Assembly (NCBI GenBank): GCA_031266805.1
Contig: JAISAH010000023.1
Location: forward strand, 1 to 56,824
Direction: 5' to 3'
Origin: Gracilibacteraceae bacterium
GTDB lineage: Bacteria > Bacillota > Desulfitobacteriia > Desulfitobacteriales > Syntrophobotulaceae
DNA: 56,824 nucleotides
The position numbers and the translations under genes were made by a program. This document shows, in pieces, positions 43,111-52,168 of the stretch. Below the pieces are notes generated by a model. The model ran no database searches. It worked only from the letters and a program-made list of their open reading frames with translations, and was not told the origin of the DNA. Numbering within the stretch: position 1 is the stretch's first letter; every line of letters begins with the position of its first letter.

Positions 43111-44757
43111 ATGGGAAACAAACAGCAATGGACGGAAACTACTCTCGCGAAATCGCTGGCTCGCGGGAAAGAGCGCAAGGAATTCAAAAGCACCAGCGGG
43201 GTCCCGCTGGAACGGCTTGCCACGCCGGAAGACTTGCATGAGGATTATGACACGGCGCTCGGTTATCCGGGACAGTATCCCTTTACCAGGGGCGTACAGC
43301 CGACAATGTACCGGGGACGGCTCTGGACCATGCGCCAGTACGCCGGTTTCGCCACGGCGGAGGAAAGCAACAAGCGCTACAAATATCTGCTCTCTCAGGG
43401 GCAGACAGGCCTGTCTATCGCTTTCGACCTGCCCACGCAGATCGGCTACGATTCGGACGATCCCCTCGCCACTGGCGAAATAGGCCGGGTGGGCGTGGCC
43501 ATCGACTCGACCAAAGATATGGAGATCCTTTTTGACGGCATTCCGATGGACAAGGTCAGCACCTCTATGACCATCAACGCCCCGGCCGTCGTCCTGCTGG
43601 CGTTTTACATCGCCGCCGCGGAAAAACAGGGCGTGACCGCCGATAAACTGAACGGCACCACCCAAAACGATATCCTGAAAGAATACGCGGCCCGCGGCAC
43701 CTATATCTTCCCGCCCGCGCCTTCCATGCGTCTCGTCACGAATCTGTTCGGCTACTGCTCCGCCAACACGCCGCTGTGGAACACCATTTCCATTTCCGGT
43801 TATCATATGCGCGAGGCGGGCTGCTCGGCGGCCCAGGAGATCGCTTTTACGCTGGCCGACGGCATCGCCTATGTCGAAGCCGCCATCAACGCCGGCATGG
43901 ACGTGGATGATTTTGCCGGCCGTCTGGCCTTCTTCTTCGCTTCCCATAACAATCTCTTGGAGGAAGTGGCGAAATTCCGCGCCGCGCGGCGCCTGTGGGC
44001 CAAGATCATGAAAGAGCGATTCCACGCTAAGAAAGAACGCTCGATGATGCTGCGTTTTCACACCCAGACCGCCGGTTGCACGCTGACCGCCCAGCAGCCC
44101 GACAACAACATCGTCCGCGTGGCCGTGCAGTCTCTGGCCGCGGTCATGGGCGGCACACAGTCTCTGCACACGAACAGCAAGGACGAGGCGCTGGCCCTGC
44201 CGACTGAGGAATCCGTGCGCATCGCTCTGCGCACGCAGCAGATCATCGGCTATGAATCCGGCGTGGCCGACACCATCGACCCGCTGGCCGGCAGTTACTA
44301 TGTGGAGGACCTGACGAACAAACTCCAGGCCAAGGCCGAAGAATATATCGCCCGCATCGACGATATCGGCGGCGCGGTCAAAGCCGTGGAAGTCGGTTTC
44401 ATCCAGCGCGAGATCACGGACAGCGCCTATGAGTACCAGAAAGCCGTCGAAGTCAAGGATCAGATCGTCGTCGGCCAGAACGAATTCATGGTGGAAAAAG
44501 TGCCGGTGGGCGCGCTGCACAAGATCGACCCCGCGACGGCGGATTTGCAGATCAAAAAAGTCACGGAAGTGCGCAAAAACCGCAATCAGGATAATGTGAA
44601 AGAAAAACTGGCCGCCCTGCGCGCGGCGGCGACGGACGCCGACACCAACCTCATGCCCTATATTTTGGACTGCGCGCGCATCTACTGCACCGAGGGCGAG
44701 ATCTGCAACGAATTGCGCGCCGTGTTTGGCGAATACCGCGCGACGGAGGTACTGTAA
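43111..44757 (+). CDS. mcmA: Methylmalonyl-CoA mutase large (catalytic) subunit
   Basis: A 548-residue TIM-barrel subunit that converts succinyl-CoA and (R)-methylmalonyl-CoA by radical chemistry. The N terminus includes [25 protein letters not shown], and later come [29 protein letters not shown] and [19 protein letters not shown], all family signatures. It lacks the B12-binding domain, which is a separate small subunit encoded next, as in archaea and many anaerobic Firmicutes. ATG 43111 follows GGAG by ten bases; GTG 43102 is too close to it. The start is 30 bases after element copy 3. The stop overlaps the next start (TAATG). Confidence 0.93.
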   Translation: MGNKQQWTETTLAKSLARGKERKEFKSTSGVPLERLATPEDLHEDYDTALGYPGQYPFTRGVQPTMYRGRLWTMRQYAGFATAEESNKRYKYLLSQGQTGLSIAFDLPTQIGYDSDDPLATGEIGRVGVAIDSTKDMEILFDGIPMDKVSTSMTINAPAVVLLAFYIAAAEKQGVTADKLNGTTQNDILKEYAARGTYIFPPAPSMRLVTNLFGYCSANTPLWNTISISGYHMREAGCSAAQEIAFTLADGIAYVEAAINAGMDVDDFAGRLAFFFASHNNLLEEVAKFRAARRLWAKIMKERFHAKKERSMMLRFHTQTAGCTLTAQQPDNNIVRVAVQSLAAVMGGTQSLHTNSKDEALALPTEESVRIALRTQQIIGYESGVADTIDPLAGSYYVEDLTNKLQAKAEEYIARIDDIGGAVKAVEVGFIQREITDSAYEYQKAVEVKDQIVVGQNEFMVEKVPVGALHKIDPATADLQIKKVTEVRKNRNQDNVKEKLAALRAAATDADTNLMPYILDCARIYCTEGEICNELRAVFGEYRATEVL

Positions 44758-45155
44758 TGGCGGACAAAAAAATAAGGATTCTCATTGCTAAACCCGGCTT
44801 GGACGGGCACGACCGCGGGGCGAAAGTCATCGCGCGCACCTTGCGCGACGCCGGCTATGAGGTGATATACACCGGCCTGCGTCAGTCGCCGGAACAGATT
44901 GTCGCCTCCGCCATCTCGGAGGACGTGGACGCGATCGGCATCTCCGTGCTGTCCGGCGCGCACAACTATCTGTTTCCCCGCATCATCGAACTGCTAAAAG
45001 AACAGGGATCGGATGATATCCTCCTTTTTGGCGGCGGCATCATCCCCGACGAGGACATCCCCCCGCTGAAGGAACTCGGAGTGGCGGCGCTGTTCACGCC
45101 GGGAGCGCCGCTCTCGGATATCGTCGGCTTCCTGAGTGAGCGCTATGCCTCATAA
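44757..45155 (+). CDS. mcmB: Methylmalonyl-CoA mutase small subunit (B12-binding)
   Basis: A 132-residue Rossmann-like domain that binds adenosylcobalamin. The motif [11 protein letters not shown] (about 13-23) contains the DxHxxG His that ligates cobalt from below; the GISVLSGAH and [13 protein letters not shown] segments are the other usual base-binding parts. The length is that of the split subunit. It is coupled to the large subunit (TAATG) and overlaps the MeaB gene start. GGAGG lies just upstream in the end of the large-subunit gene. Confidence 0.93.
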   Translation: MADKKIRILIAKPGLDGHDRGAKVIARTLRDAGYEVIYTGLRQSPEQIVASAISEDVDAIGISVLSGAHNYLFPRIIELLKEQGSDDILLFGGGIIPDEDIPPLKELGVAALFTPGAPLSDIVGFLSERYAS

Positions 45156-46119
45156 GGAGCAGCCTGACTTCCAGGAGTTGCTCGCGCGGGGGCAGGAGGG
45201 CGACCGGCGCGCCGTCGGACGGATGATCAGCCGCGTCGAGACCAACGGCGTCGCGGATCATGTCATGATGCGGCAGCTATGGGCGCATACGGGCCGGGCC
45301 AGAGTCATCGGGATCACCGGCCCCCCCGGCGCGGGCAAGAGCACAATGACAGACAGGATGGTAAAATACTGGCGCAAGAAGGACTACCGCATAGGCGTCA
45401 TCGCCGTAGATCCCTCCAGCCCTTTTACCGGCGGGGCGATCCTGGGCGACCGGGTGCGGATGAACGATCTGGCTCTGGATACCGGCGTCTATATCCGCTC
45501 CATGAGTACGCGCGGTCAGCTGGGCGGTTTGTCGCTGGCCTGCTCCGGCGCGGTCAGTGTTTTGGACGCCTGCGGCTATGACCCGATTTTGATAGAGACA
45601 GTCGGAGTCGGCCAGTCCGAAGTCGCGGTCATGAACGTGGCCGACCTCGTGCTCGTCGTTTCCGTACCCGGTCTGGGCGACGATATCCAGGCGATCAAGG
45701 CCGGTATTTTGGAAATCGGCGACGTGTTCGCCGTGAACAAGGCCGATCTGCCGGGCGCGGACCGCACGGCCCGTGAATTGCAGATAATGCTGGGTATGAA
45801 TCCGGATATGAACGCCGACCCGCCGCCGATCCTCATGTTGAGCGCGGAGCAGAATCAGGGGGTGGACGCGCTGTGCGACTCGGTGGAAAACCGTTTTGCC
45901 CTGATGCAGAACTCCAATGAGCTGATGACGCGCCGCAACCGGCGACTGGAAAAAGAGCTGCTGGCCTATATCCAGGACCGTCTGCACAAAAGGGTGCTGG
46001 CCCCCGAGCTGGACGCCGACCCCTTCGCGAACAATATCGAGGCCTTCCGCGCCAACGAGCGCAATCCCTACACCTGGGCGGAAGGGATCATGAAAAAAAT
46101 AGAGGAGAGAACGCCATGA
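45145..46119 (+). CDS. meaB: MeaB/ArgK-type GTPase chaperone of methylmalonyl-CoA mutase
   Basis: A 324-residue G3E-family GTPase. Walker A is GPPGAGKST (about 58-66), [19 protein letters not shown] is the switch-like stretch, [11 protein letters not shown] is Walker B and NKADLPGA gives the base-specificity NKxD. The protein protects the mutase from inactivation and helps load or repair its B12 cofactor. The start is ATG 45145, overlapping the small-subunit gene; GTG 45136 is an alternative. The stop overlaps the epimerase start. Confidence 0.92.
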   Translation: MPHKEQPDFQELLARGQEGDRRAVGRMISRVETNGVADHVMMRQLWAHTGRARVIGITGPPGAGKSTMTDRMVKYWRKKDYRIGVIAVDPSSPFTGGAILGDRVRMNDLALDTGVYIRSMSTRGQLGGLSLACSGAVSVLDACGYDPILIETVGVGQSEVAVMNVADLVLVVSVPGLGDDIQAIKAGILEIGDVFAVNKADLPGADRTARELQIMLGMNPDMNADPPPILMLSAEQNQGVDALCDSVENRFALMQNSNELMTRRNRRLEKELLAYIQDRLHKRVLAPELDADPFANNIEAFRANERNPYTWAEGIMKKIEERTP

Positions 46120-46520
46120 AAATCACCCAGATCGACCATATCGGCATCGCGGTCAAAGACCTCGAAACGTCGCTCAAATGGTATGAAGATACGCTGGGCC
46201 TGAAAGCCAGCGGCACGGAAACCGTGGCGTCACAGAAGGTGACGACCGCTTTTCTGCCCTGCGGCGAAGGCGAGCTGGAACTGCTCGTGAGTACGGAGCC
46301 GGACGGCCCGATCGCCCGTTTTATTGAGAAAAACGGCGAGGGCATCCAGCATATCGCCCTGCGCGTCGATAGTATCGACGAGGCTTTGGCGGCGCTGAAG
46401 GAAAAAGGCGTGCGTCTGATCGATCAGGAGCCGCGCCCTGGCGCCGGCGGCGCGCGCATCGCTTTCCTCCATCCGAAAGCGACCGGCGGCGTACTTCTGG
46501 AACTGTGCGAAAGGAAATGA
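46116..46520 (+). CDS. mce: Methylmalonyl-CoA epimerase
   Basis: A 134-residue VOC-fold enzyme that interconverts the R and S forms of methylmalonyl-CoA, linking mutase to decarboxylase. The two repeated beta-alpha-beta units begin IDHIGIAVKDLETSLKWYEDTLG and IQHIALRVDSIDEALAAL, with His8 and the later His as metal ligands and GGVLLELCE at the end supplying a Glu ligand. The length is normal. It overlaps the MeaB stop by four bases and is followed after four bases by the decarboxylase alpha gene. Confidence 0.93.
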   Translation: MKITQIDHIGIAVKDLETSLKWYEDTLGLKASGTETVASQKVTTAFLPCGEGELELLVSTEPDGPIARFIEKNGEGIQHIALRVDSIDEALAALKEKGVRLIDQEPRPGAGGARIAFLHPKATGGVLLELCERK

Positions 46521-46524
46521 AGCG

Positions 46525-48060
46525 ATGAATACAGCGGAAAAACTCGCTTTGATGACGGAAAAAACCGCTCATATCCAGCAGGGCGGCGGGCCGAAAGCGA
46601 TCGAAAAACAGCATAACATGGGCAAACAGACGGCCAGAGAGCGGATCCAAATGCTGCTGGACGAAGGCACTTTTATAGAACTGGACACTTTTGTGGCCCA
46701 CCGAAGTCTCAGCCTGCAGGGCAAGGATATTCCCGCCGACGGCGTGGTGACCGGTTACGGCAAGATCGACGGGCGGACCGTCTTCGTTTTCGCTCAGGAT
46801 TTCACGGTGCAGGGCGGCGCCTTAGGAGAAATGCACGCCAAAAAGATCTGCAAGGCCCTGGACATGGCGGCTCAGGCCGGAGCGCCCCTCATCGGCCTCA
46901 ACGATTCCGGCGGCGCGCGCATCCAAGAAGCGGTGGACGCTCTCTCCGGTTACGGACAGATTTTTTACCGCAACTCCATCTATTCTGGAAAAATTCCCCA
47001 GATATCGGTGATCATGGGCCCCTGCGCCGGCGGCGCGGTCTATTCCCCGGCGCTCACGGATTTCATCCTCATGGTGGAAAAAGAGAGCCAGATGTTCATC
47101 ACCGGCCCTGCCGTGATCAAAGCCACGACCGGCGAGGAGATCACCGTGGAGGAACTGGGCGGCACGGACACGCACACCGCGACCTCGGGCGTGGCGCATT
47201 TGGCGGCGGCCGACGAGGCGGCGGCGCTCAAAGCCGTGCGGGATATCCTTTCCTACCTGCCCTCCAGCGCCAAAGAGAAACCGCCGGTCCTGCCCTATAC
47301 CCCCGGCGATGAGACCCGGCCGGAGCTGGACGCTTTGATCCCCGACAGCGCCAGACACCCTTATGATATCCACGATGTGATCGACCAGATATTTGACCCC
47401 GGATCTTTCCTGGAGATCCAGCCTGTTTACGCCGACAATATCGTCGTCGGTTTCGCCCGCGTCGCCGGGCGCAGCGTCGGCATCATCGCCAATCAGCCTT
47501 ACAGCATGGGCGGCTGTCTGGACGTGAACGCCTCGGATAAGGCTTCGCGGTTTATCCAGTGTTGCGACGCTTTTAACGTGCCGCTGGTCAATCTGGTGGA
47601 CGTGCCGGGCTTTTTGCCGGGGGTGGATCAGGAATTCGCCGGCATCATCCGTCACGGCGCCAAACTCCTGTATGTCTATTCGGTGGCCCAGACGCCGAAG
47701 ATCACGATCGTGCTGCGCAAGGCTTACGGCGGCTCTTATCTGGCCATGTGCTCCAAGGATCTGGGCGCGGATGTGCTGCTGGCCTGGCCGACGGCGGAGA
47801 TAGCGGTCATGGGGGCCGAAGGCGCCGTCAACGTGATCTACCGCAAGGAGATCGAGGCGGCGGCGGATAAGGCCGCCACCCGGGCGGAAAAAATCGAGGA
47901 ATACGCCTCCCGGTACGAAACCCCTTATATCGCGGCGGAACGCGGTTTCGTCGATATGCTGATCCGGCCGGCCGACACCAGGCGCTATCTGATAGAAAGC
48001 CTGCTTATGTTGGAAAATAAACCCAGACAGACCCAGATCCGCGGAAATATGCCGCTGTAG
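46525..48060 (+). CDS. mmdA: Methylmalonyl-CoA decarboxylase alpha subunit (carboxyltransferase)
   Basis: A 511-residue carboxyltransferase with N and C crotonase-like halves. It moves the carboxyl group of (S)-methylmalonyl-CoA to biotin. Signatures are GKQTARERIQMLLDEGTF, VFAQDFTVQGGALGEMHAKKI, GLNDSGGARIQEAVDALSGYG in the first half and NLVDVPGFLPGVDQEFAG and TIVLRKAYGGSYLAMC in the second. It could also act in a propionyl-CoA carboxylase, but the beta and delta membrane subunits following it indicate the Na+-pumping decarboxylase. It lies 92 bases before the delta gene; that gap holds no clear gene. Confidence 0.92.
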   Translation: MNTAEKLALMTEKTAHIQQGGGPKAIEKQHNMGKQTARERIQMLLDEGTFIELDTFVAHRSLSLQGKDIPADGVVTGYGKIDGRTVFVFAQDFTVQGGALGEMHAKKICKALDMAAQAGAPLIGLNDSGGARIQEAVDALSGYGQIFYRNSIYSGKIPQISVIMGPCAGGAVYSPALTDFILMVEKESQMFITGPAVIKATTGEEITVEELGGTDTHTATSGVAHLAAADEAAALKAVRDILSYLPSSAKEKPPVLPYTPGDETRPELDALIPDSARHPYDIHDVIDQIFDPGSFLEIQPVYADNIVVGFARVAGRSVGIIANQPYSMGGCLDVNASDKASRFIQCCDAFNVPLVNLVDVPGFLPGVDQEFAGIIRHGAKLLYVYSVAQTPKITIVLRKAYGGSYLAMCSKDLGADVLLAWPTAEIAVMGAEGAVNVIYRKEIEAAADKAATRAEKIEEYASRYETPYIAAERGFVDMLIRPADTRRYLIESLLMLENKPRQTQIRGNMPL

Positions 48061-48152
48061 AAAGGGGCGGAGATGCGCATCTATTTTGACAGCGGGTAGG
48101 CGCCGCCATCAGACCCGTACACTGAAAAATAATTTTTATTAAGGGGTAAGGC

Positions 48153-48281
48153 ATGAATATTTTCACATACGCGCTAATGTCATATGGACTGATGGCAGTG
48201 ATCGCGCTGGCTGTGACCGCGGTTATCGTGGGCATCAGCAAGGTTACGGGCGGTAGCGCCGCGAAGGAGGACGACGCGTAA
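48153..48281 (+). CDS. mmdD: Methylmalonyl-CoA decarboxylase delta subunit (small membrane anchor)
   Basis: A 42-residue protein (starting MNIFTYALMSYGLMAVIALA, ending GGSAAKEDDA). One membrane helix (about 7-27) is followed by a short polar, acidic tail. Delta/gamma anchors of Na+-translocating decarboxylases have this shape and stabilise the complex between the alpha and beta subunits. It is shorter than usual (commonly 80-120 residues) and lacks the Pro/Ala-rich linker. The SD is AAGGGG, and the stop overlaps the beta-subunit start (TAATG). Position between alpha and beta makes the assignment likely. Confidence 0.75.
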   Translation: MNIFTYALMSYGLMAVIALAVTAVIVGISKVTGGSAAKEDDA

Positions 48282-49504
48282 TGGGCGAATTCCTTTTGCA
48301 GCTTTTTCCGGGGATTGGCACATTCTTTGAGATGGAGACCAGCGTCGCTATCGCTCGGGTCGTCCTGATCTTCGCGGGATTTGCTCTGGCCTATCTGGGC
48401 TTTAAGGGGACGCTGGAACCTCTGATCATGGTACCGATGGGACTCGGAATGATCGCGGTCAACTGCGGCATGTTATTCTTAGCCGACGGAGAGATTGGCA
48501 ACATCATCATCTCCCCTTTGATTTCGGACAATGACGCACTCATGACTATTATGCAGATCAACTTTCTGCAGCCTATATACAATCTGACGTTCTCCAACGG
48601 CTTGATCGCCTGCCTGGTCTTCATGGGGATCGGCGCCCGCTGCGAAGTCAGCTTCATGCTGGCCAAACCGTGGTCGTCGATGATCATCGCCATTTTCGCC
48701 GAACTGGGCACTTTTGTGGCTTTGGTCCTCGGCGTGGCGGCGTTTGGCCTTCCTCCGGAACACGCGGCGGCGGTGGCGACTATCGGCGGCGCCGACGGTC
48801 CGATGGTGTTATTTGCCTCTCTGATGCTGGCGCCGGAACTGTTTGTGCCGATCGGCATCATCGCCTATTTGTACCTGAGTCTGTGCTACGGCGGCTATCC
48901 GTACATCATTAAGCTGATGATCCCGAAGAAATACCGGGGCCTTGACATGATCGTAGAGGTGCCGGAGGTATCCCAGAAATCCAAATTCCTTTTTATCGCC
49001 GTCATTTGTACGATACTCTGCCTGCTGCTGGCGGTGGCCGCTCCGCTGATTCTCTCCTTCTTCCTCGGCATGGCGGTCAAAGAGGCCAATATCGAAAAGT
49101 ATATCACCTTATGCGAAGACGGGCTCTCCTATTTCGCCACCTTCTTCCTGGGCCTCTTGCTGGGAGTGCTTTGCGAAGCGAGTACCATCCTCAATCCGAC
49201 GGTGGTCGTCCTTCTGGTTCTGGGTATTCTGGCCCTGGCTATTTCCGCGGTCGGCGGGATTATAGGCGGCTGGCTGATGTATTTATGGCATAAACGCAAA
49301 GGCGAGGATTTCAATCCCACCATCGGCGTGGCCGGGGTCTCCTGCGTGCCTACGACCGCCAAGCTGGCCCAGCACGCCGCGCAGGACGAAAACCCCTTCG
49401 CCGTTATTTTGCCCGTCGCCATGGGGGCGAATATTTCCGGTGTTATCACCTCGGCGATCGTAGCCGGCATATTCGTGGCGACGATCAGTATGGTCACGGG
49501 ATAA
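48281..49504 (+). CDS. mmdB: Na+-translocating methylmalonyl-CoA decarboxylase beta subunit
   Basis: A 407-residue membrane protein with about nine to eleven helices. It decarboxylates carboxybiotin and exports Na+. Family signatures are PLIMVPMGLGMIAVNCG near residue 46, GIGARCEVSFMLAKP (about 111-125), ATIGGADGPMVLFASLMLAP (with the conserved Asp) and GANISGVITSAIVAG near the end. The extent matches OadB/MmdB/GcdB proteins. It overlaps the delta gene, and an inverted repeat spans its stop codon. Together with the biotin carrier it turns the decarboxylation energy into a sodium gradient. Confidence 0.93.
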   Translation: MGEFLLQLFPGIGTFFEMETSVAIARVVLIFAGFALAYLGFKGTLEPLIMVPMGLGMIAVNCGMLFLADGEIGNIIISPLISDNDALMTIMQINFLQPIYNLTFSNGLIACLVFMGIGARCEVSFMLAKPWSSMIIAIFAELGTFVALVLGVAAFGLPPEHAAAVATIGGADGPMVLFASLMLAPELFVPIGIIAYLYLSLCYGGYPYIIKLMIPKKYRGLDMIVEVPEVSQKSKFLFIAVICTILCLLLAVAAPLILSFFLGMAVKEANIEKYITLCEDGLSYFATFFLGLLLGVLCEASTILNPTVVVLLVLGILALAISAVGGIIGGWLMYLWHKRKGEDFNPTIGVAGVSCVPTTAKLAQHAAQDENPFAVILPVAMGANISGVITSAIVAGIFVATISMVTG

Positions 49505-49543
49505 CCGCGTGACCGCGCGAAGCGAAACGGGGAGCGCGGTTAT
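49501..49543 (+). other. Inverted repeat at the mmdB stop codon
   Basis: ATAACCGCG (49501-49509, containing the TAA stop) pairs with CGCGGTTAT (49535-49543). There is no U-run, so it is a candidate RNA processing or attenuation hairpin between mmdB and the biotin-carrier gene. Confidence 0.4.
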
Positions 49544-49577
49544 CGGCAGGGTTCTATAAAAATTTTGGAGGTAAAAA

Positions 49578-49787
49578 ATGGAAATCAAAGCGCGTGTGCC
49601 CGGTGCGGTGAAAGCTATTAACTACAAGGTAGGCGACGAGGTCAAGACCCGCGACATCGTTTGCGTCCTGGAAGCGATGAAGATGGAACAGCCGGTGCCC
49701 TCCCCCAAAGACGGCACGGTCAAAGAGATCAAAGTGGCCGTAGGCGACAAGGTGAAAGCCGGCGCCGTCCTCATAGTGGTCGATTAA
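49578..49787 (+). CDS. mmdC: Biotin carboxyl carrier subunit of the decarboxylase (gamma)
   Basis: A 69-residue biotinyl domain only, with the canonical LEAMKMEQPV motif (Lys35 the biotin site) and the mirrored strand pattern KIKV/VAVGDKVKAG. Many MmdC proteins have a long Pro/Ala linker before this domain; here it is absent, so the carrier is free and small. It must swing between the alpha active site and the beta subunit. The biotin is presumably added by the BirA protein of the same operon. The SD is TTGGAGG. It is the last gene before a strong terminator. Confidence 0.93.
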   Translation: MEIKARVPGAVKAINYKVGDEVKTRDIVCVLEAMKMEQPVPSPKDGTVKEIKVAVGDKVKAGAVLIVVD

Positions 49788-49824
49788 TCTGATTATTCCG
49801 TAAAATACGTCATTGGATTGAGTA

Positions 49825-49866
49825 CAGCAAAACCCCCGACCGTTTACGCGGTCCGGGGGTTTTGCT
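49825..49866 (+). terminator. Rho-independent terminator of the propionate operon
   Basis: CAGCAAAACCCCCGACCG pairs with CGGTCCGGGGGTTTTGCTG across a short loop with one bulge; the TTTT run lies in the 3' arm. It lies 37 bases after the biotin-carrier gene and may work in both directions. Confidence 0.8.
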
Positions 49867-49936
49867 GTAGGGGACGGCGTCCTCGACGTCCCGTGTATTG
49901 GGTCAGGCGCCGGGACGTCGGGACGCCGTCCCCTAC
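49867..49936 (+). repeat. 70-bp palindromic repeat (REP-like), copy 2
   Basis: Same unit as 12573-12642 with few changes; starts GTAGGGGACGGCG and ends CGCCGTCCCCTAC. It directly follows the terminator. The remaining bases to 50057 hold only a promoter candidate for the sigma factor. Confidence 0.85.
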
Positions 49937-49998
49937 GAATACGGTTATACGGTATCTCGGGTTTATGCCGGAATCCCCTGCAAATTTTTCGCGGCGGG

Positions 49999-50027
49999 TG
50001 AAACTATTTGCCCTTGTAAAACGGATA
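49999..50027 (+). promoter_or_regulatory. Candidate ECF-type promoter of the sigma factor gene
   Basis: TGAAAC (49999-50004) and CGGATA (50022-50027) separated by 17 bases resemble ECF promoters (TGAAAC with CGTA-like -10). It stands 31 bases before the sigma gene and would allow autoregulation. This is a weak match. Confidence 0.35.
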
Positions 50028-50057
50028 TACATACAGGGATAAGAAAGGGGGGCGCGG

Positions 50058-50606
50058 TTGGACGACGAGCCGCGGCTGATAAGCAAAATCCAGAAGAAAG
50101 GCGACCGGGCCGCCGCCGATACGCTTATCCGCCGGTACTATGACGAAATATACCGCTATATCCGCCGGCAAATCACCGACAAGGACGCGGCCATGGATCT
50201 GACGCAGGAGGTTTTCCTCTCCGCGCTGAGGGCGGTTTCCCGCTTTGACGGCAAACAGGCGGGTTTTCGCACCTGGCTGTACAAAATCGCCACGGATAAG
50301 ACCGTAGACCACTTCCGCAGCCGGGCGGTCCGGCGCCGCCGCGTTCTCGCCGCGGAAGAACTGGAACTGCCGGACGAAGCTGATTTTACCCGCCGCATTG
50401 AGCAGGCGGATTTGGCGGAGAGGGTAACGCGGTATGTGAACGCGCTTTCGGCGGAGACGCAGGCGATTTTCCGCCTGAAATCCTACGGCGGGCACACGTT
50501 CGCGGAAATAGCGGCATTGCTGTCCGTGCCGGAATCCTCCGTGAAGTCGAAGTATTACCGGCTGCTAAGGGCGCTGCGAAAGGAGTTTGGGAATGACTGG
50601 GATTGA
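50058..50606 (+). CDS. ECF-type RNA polymerase sigma factor
   Basis: A 182-residue group IV sigma factor. Region 2 (about 10-80) includes LIRRYYDEIYRYIRRQITDKDAAMDLTQEVFL and FRTWLYKIATDKTVDHFR. Region 4 (about 118-175) includes LSAETQAIFRLKSYGGHTFAEIAALLSVPESSVKSKYYRLLRALR, with the helix-turn-helix that reads the -35 element. TTG 50058 follows AAGGGGGG. The next gene begins inside its end, so it is coupled to a membrane protein that may be its anti-sigma partner. Confidence 0.9.
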   Translation: MDDEPRLISKIQKKGDRAAADTLIRRYYDEIYRYIRRQITDKDAAMDLTQEVFLSALRAVSRFDGKQAGFRTWLYKIATDKTVDHFRSRAVRRRRVLAAEELELPDEADFTRRIEQADLAERVTRYVNALSAETQAIFRLKSYGGHTFAEIAALLSVPESSVKSKYYRLLRALRKEFGNDWD

Positions 50607-51327
50607 ACTCACGCCGGCGGAAAAAGAGCGGGCGATAGAAAATATCCTTGACCGGGGACTGCGAAAACCGCGTTCGCTTTGGTCCGCGTTCCGCGAGATC
50701 CGCCGGCTGCTCGGTTATCGCTTTATTTTCTGGGATACGGCGCAGGCCGCGGCGTCCTCGCTGATAACGCTCGCGGGGGTGGCGCTGTTCATATCGCTGT
50801 CCCCGGCGGCGCTCCGGCACACGGTATTGTTTGCCTGCTCGCCGCTGCTGTTCATGGTGGTCATGCTTTTTGCGGAAACCATGGAATGCGCGGGCGGACT
50901 GTATGAGCTGAAACTGACGTGCCGGTATACGATACGGCAGATAACGGCGCTGCGGATCTTATGTTTTTCTTTGCTGGGCATCGCCTTTTGCGCCGGCGTT
51001 ACGGCCTGTCAGGCGGAAAACATGCACGAGGTTTTACGCCTGTTCCCACTGTCGCTTTGCGCTCTGTTCATTTGCGCCTTCGTCAGCCTGTTTCTCATCC
51101 GGCGGTTGGCGGGAAAACTGACCTACGCCTTAGCCGCCGCGCTGTGGGGCGCCATCGCCTGTCTGCCCGCTTTATTATTTGGTAAAACATGGGAATTATT
51201 CCTGCTGGGTCTGCCCTCCGTCGTCACAGCCGGCGTCGCCTTGCTGGCCGCCGCGCTTTTCCTGCTGGAGATCAAAAAATTTACGCGTGCGAGACGCGAG
51301 GAGGCCGCGCATTATGCTGTCGGTTAA
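50593..51327 (+). CDS. Integral membrane protein, possible ECF anti-sigma partner
   Basis: A 244-residue protein with a cytoplasmic N-terminal segment of about 50 charged residues and five to six hydrophobic helices (about 55-75, 80-100, 115-145, 150-175, 182-200, 210-232). No zinc anti-sigma motif (HxxxCxxC) is seen. It overlaps the sigma gene by 14 bases and the ABC ATPase gene by 14 bases. The context suggests it controls the sigma factor or forms part of the transporter; the sequence alone cannot decide. ATG 50593 follows AGGAG by seven bases; TTG 50587 is too close. Confidence 0.6.
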   Translation: MTGIELTPAEKERAIENILDRGLRKPRSLWSAFREIRRLLGYRFIFWDTAQAAASSLITLAGVALFISLSPAALRHTVLFACSPLLFMVVMLFAETMECAGGLYELKLTCRYTIRQITALRILCFSLLGIAFCAGVTACQAENMHEVLRLFPLSLCALFICAFVSLFLIRRLAGKLTYALAAALWGAIACLPALLFGKTWELFLLGLPSVVTAGVALLAAALFLLEIKKFTRARREEAAHYAVG

Positions 51328-52168
51328 TCATGTCACGAAAAAATACGGCAAATTCACCGCGCTGGAAGACATCACGCTGGAATTCGGCAGCGGCGTTTAC
51401 GCTTTGCTGGCGCCGAACGGGGCCGGGAAAACCACGCTGATCAAAATGCTGACAACGCTGATTTTTCCTACGTCCGGCGAGATCTTATGGAACGGGGACG
51501 AGATCGTGAAACTCGACGAGGAATACCGGGCGGTCGTCGGCTATCTGCCGCAGGATTTCGGCTACTACAGAAACCACTCCCCGCGTGACTTCCTCCTGTA
51601 CCTCTCCGCCCTGAAGGGCCTGGACCGGGTGGCGGCCGGCCGGAAAACGGACGAGCTTTTAGAGCTTGTTTCCCTCGGCGAGGCGCGGGACAAGAAAATG
51701 CGGAAGTTTTCCGGCGGCATGATCCAGCGCGTCGGGATCGCCCAGGCCATGCTGAACGACCCGGAGATCCTCATACTGGACGAGCCGACGGCCGGGCTGG
51801 ACCCCAAGGAGCGGGTGCGTTTTCGCAACCTCATTTCCTCGCTGTCCAAAGACAGGATCGTCATATTGTCCACGCATATCGTCTCGGACATCGAAACGAT
51901 CGCCAGCCGCGTCGTCATGTTCAAGGGCCATAAGCTGCTGTGCGACGATTCCCCGGCCAGCGTTTGCGCGGCGCTCGCCGGAAAAGTCTATGAGACGGAT
52001 GATATCGCCGCCGTAAAAGAGCCGTGTTTGACGCTGACGGAGCGGCAGGAGGACGGGCGGACCGTTACGCGCTTTGCCAGTGAGCGTGACTGCGCCGGGG
52101 CGGCCAGGAAGGTTTCGCCAAATCTGGAGGACGTGTTTTTATACATTTACCGCGACGAAGCGATATGA
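51314..52168 (+). CDS. ABC transporter ATP-binding protein
   Basis: A 284-residue ATPase. Walker A is APNGAGKTTL (about 34-43), with Ala in place of the usual Gly at its start. The Q-loop is YLPQDFG, the signature is FSGGMIQRVG (about 133-142), Walker B is ILILDEPTAGLDP and the switch His is in STHI. The type resembles ATPases for antibiotic, bacteriocin or ABC-2 exporters. The C-terminal 60 residues form the usual extension. ATG 51314 follows GAGGAGG; upstream in-frame sequence belongs to the previous reading frame. It overlaps the first permease gene by four bases. Confidence 0.92.
   Translation: MLSVNHVTKKYGKFTALEDITLEFGSGVYALLAPNGAGKTTLIKMLTTLIFPTSGEILWNGDEIVKLDEEYRAVVGYLPQDFGYYRNHSPRDFLLYLSALKGLDRVAAGRKTDELLELVSLGEARDKKMRKFSGGMIQRVGIAQAMLNDPEILILDEPTAGLDPKERVRFRNLISSLSKDRIVILSTHIVSDIETIASRVVMFKGHKLLCDDSPASVCAALAGKVYETDDIAAVKEPCLTLTERQEDGRTVTRFASERDCAGAARKVSPNLEDVFLYIYRDEAI

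Noticed and set aside
48073-48099. Short frame MRIYFDSG behind AAAGGGGCGGAG between mmdA and mmdD
   Set aside because: Only eight codons. It could be a leader peptide or the trace of a lost gene, but nothing supports expression.
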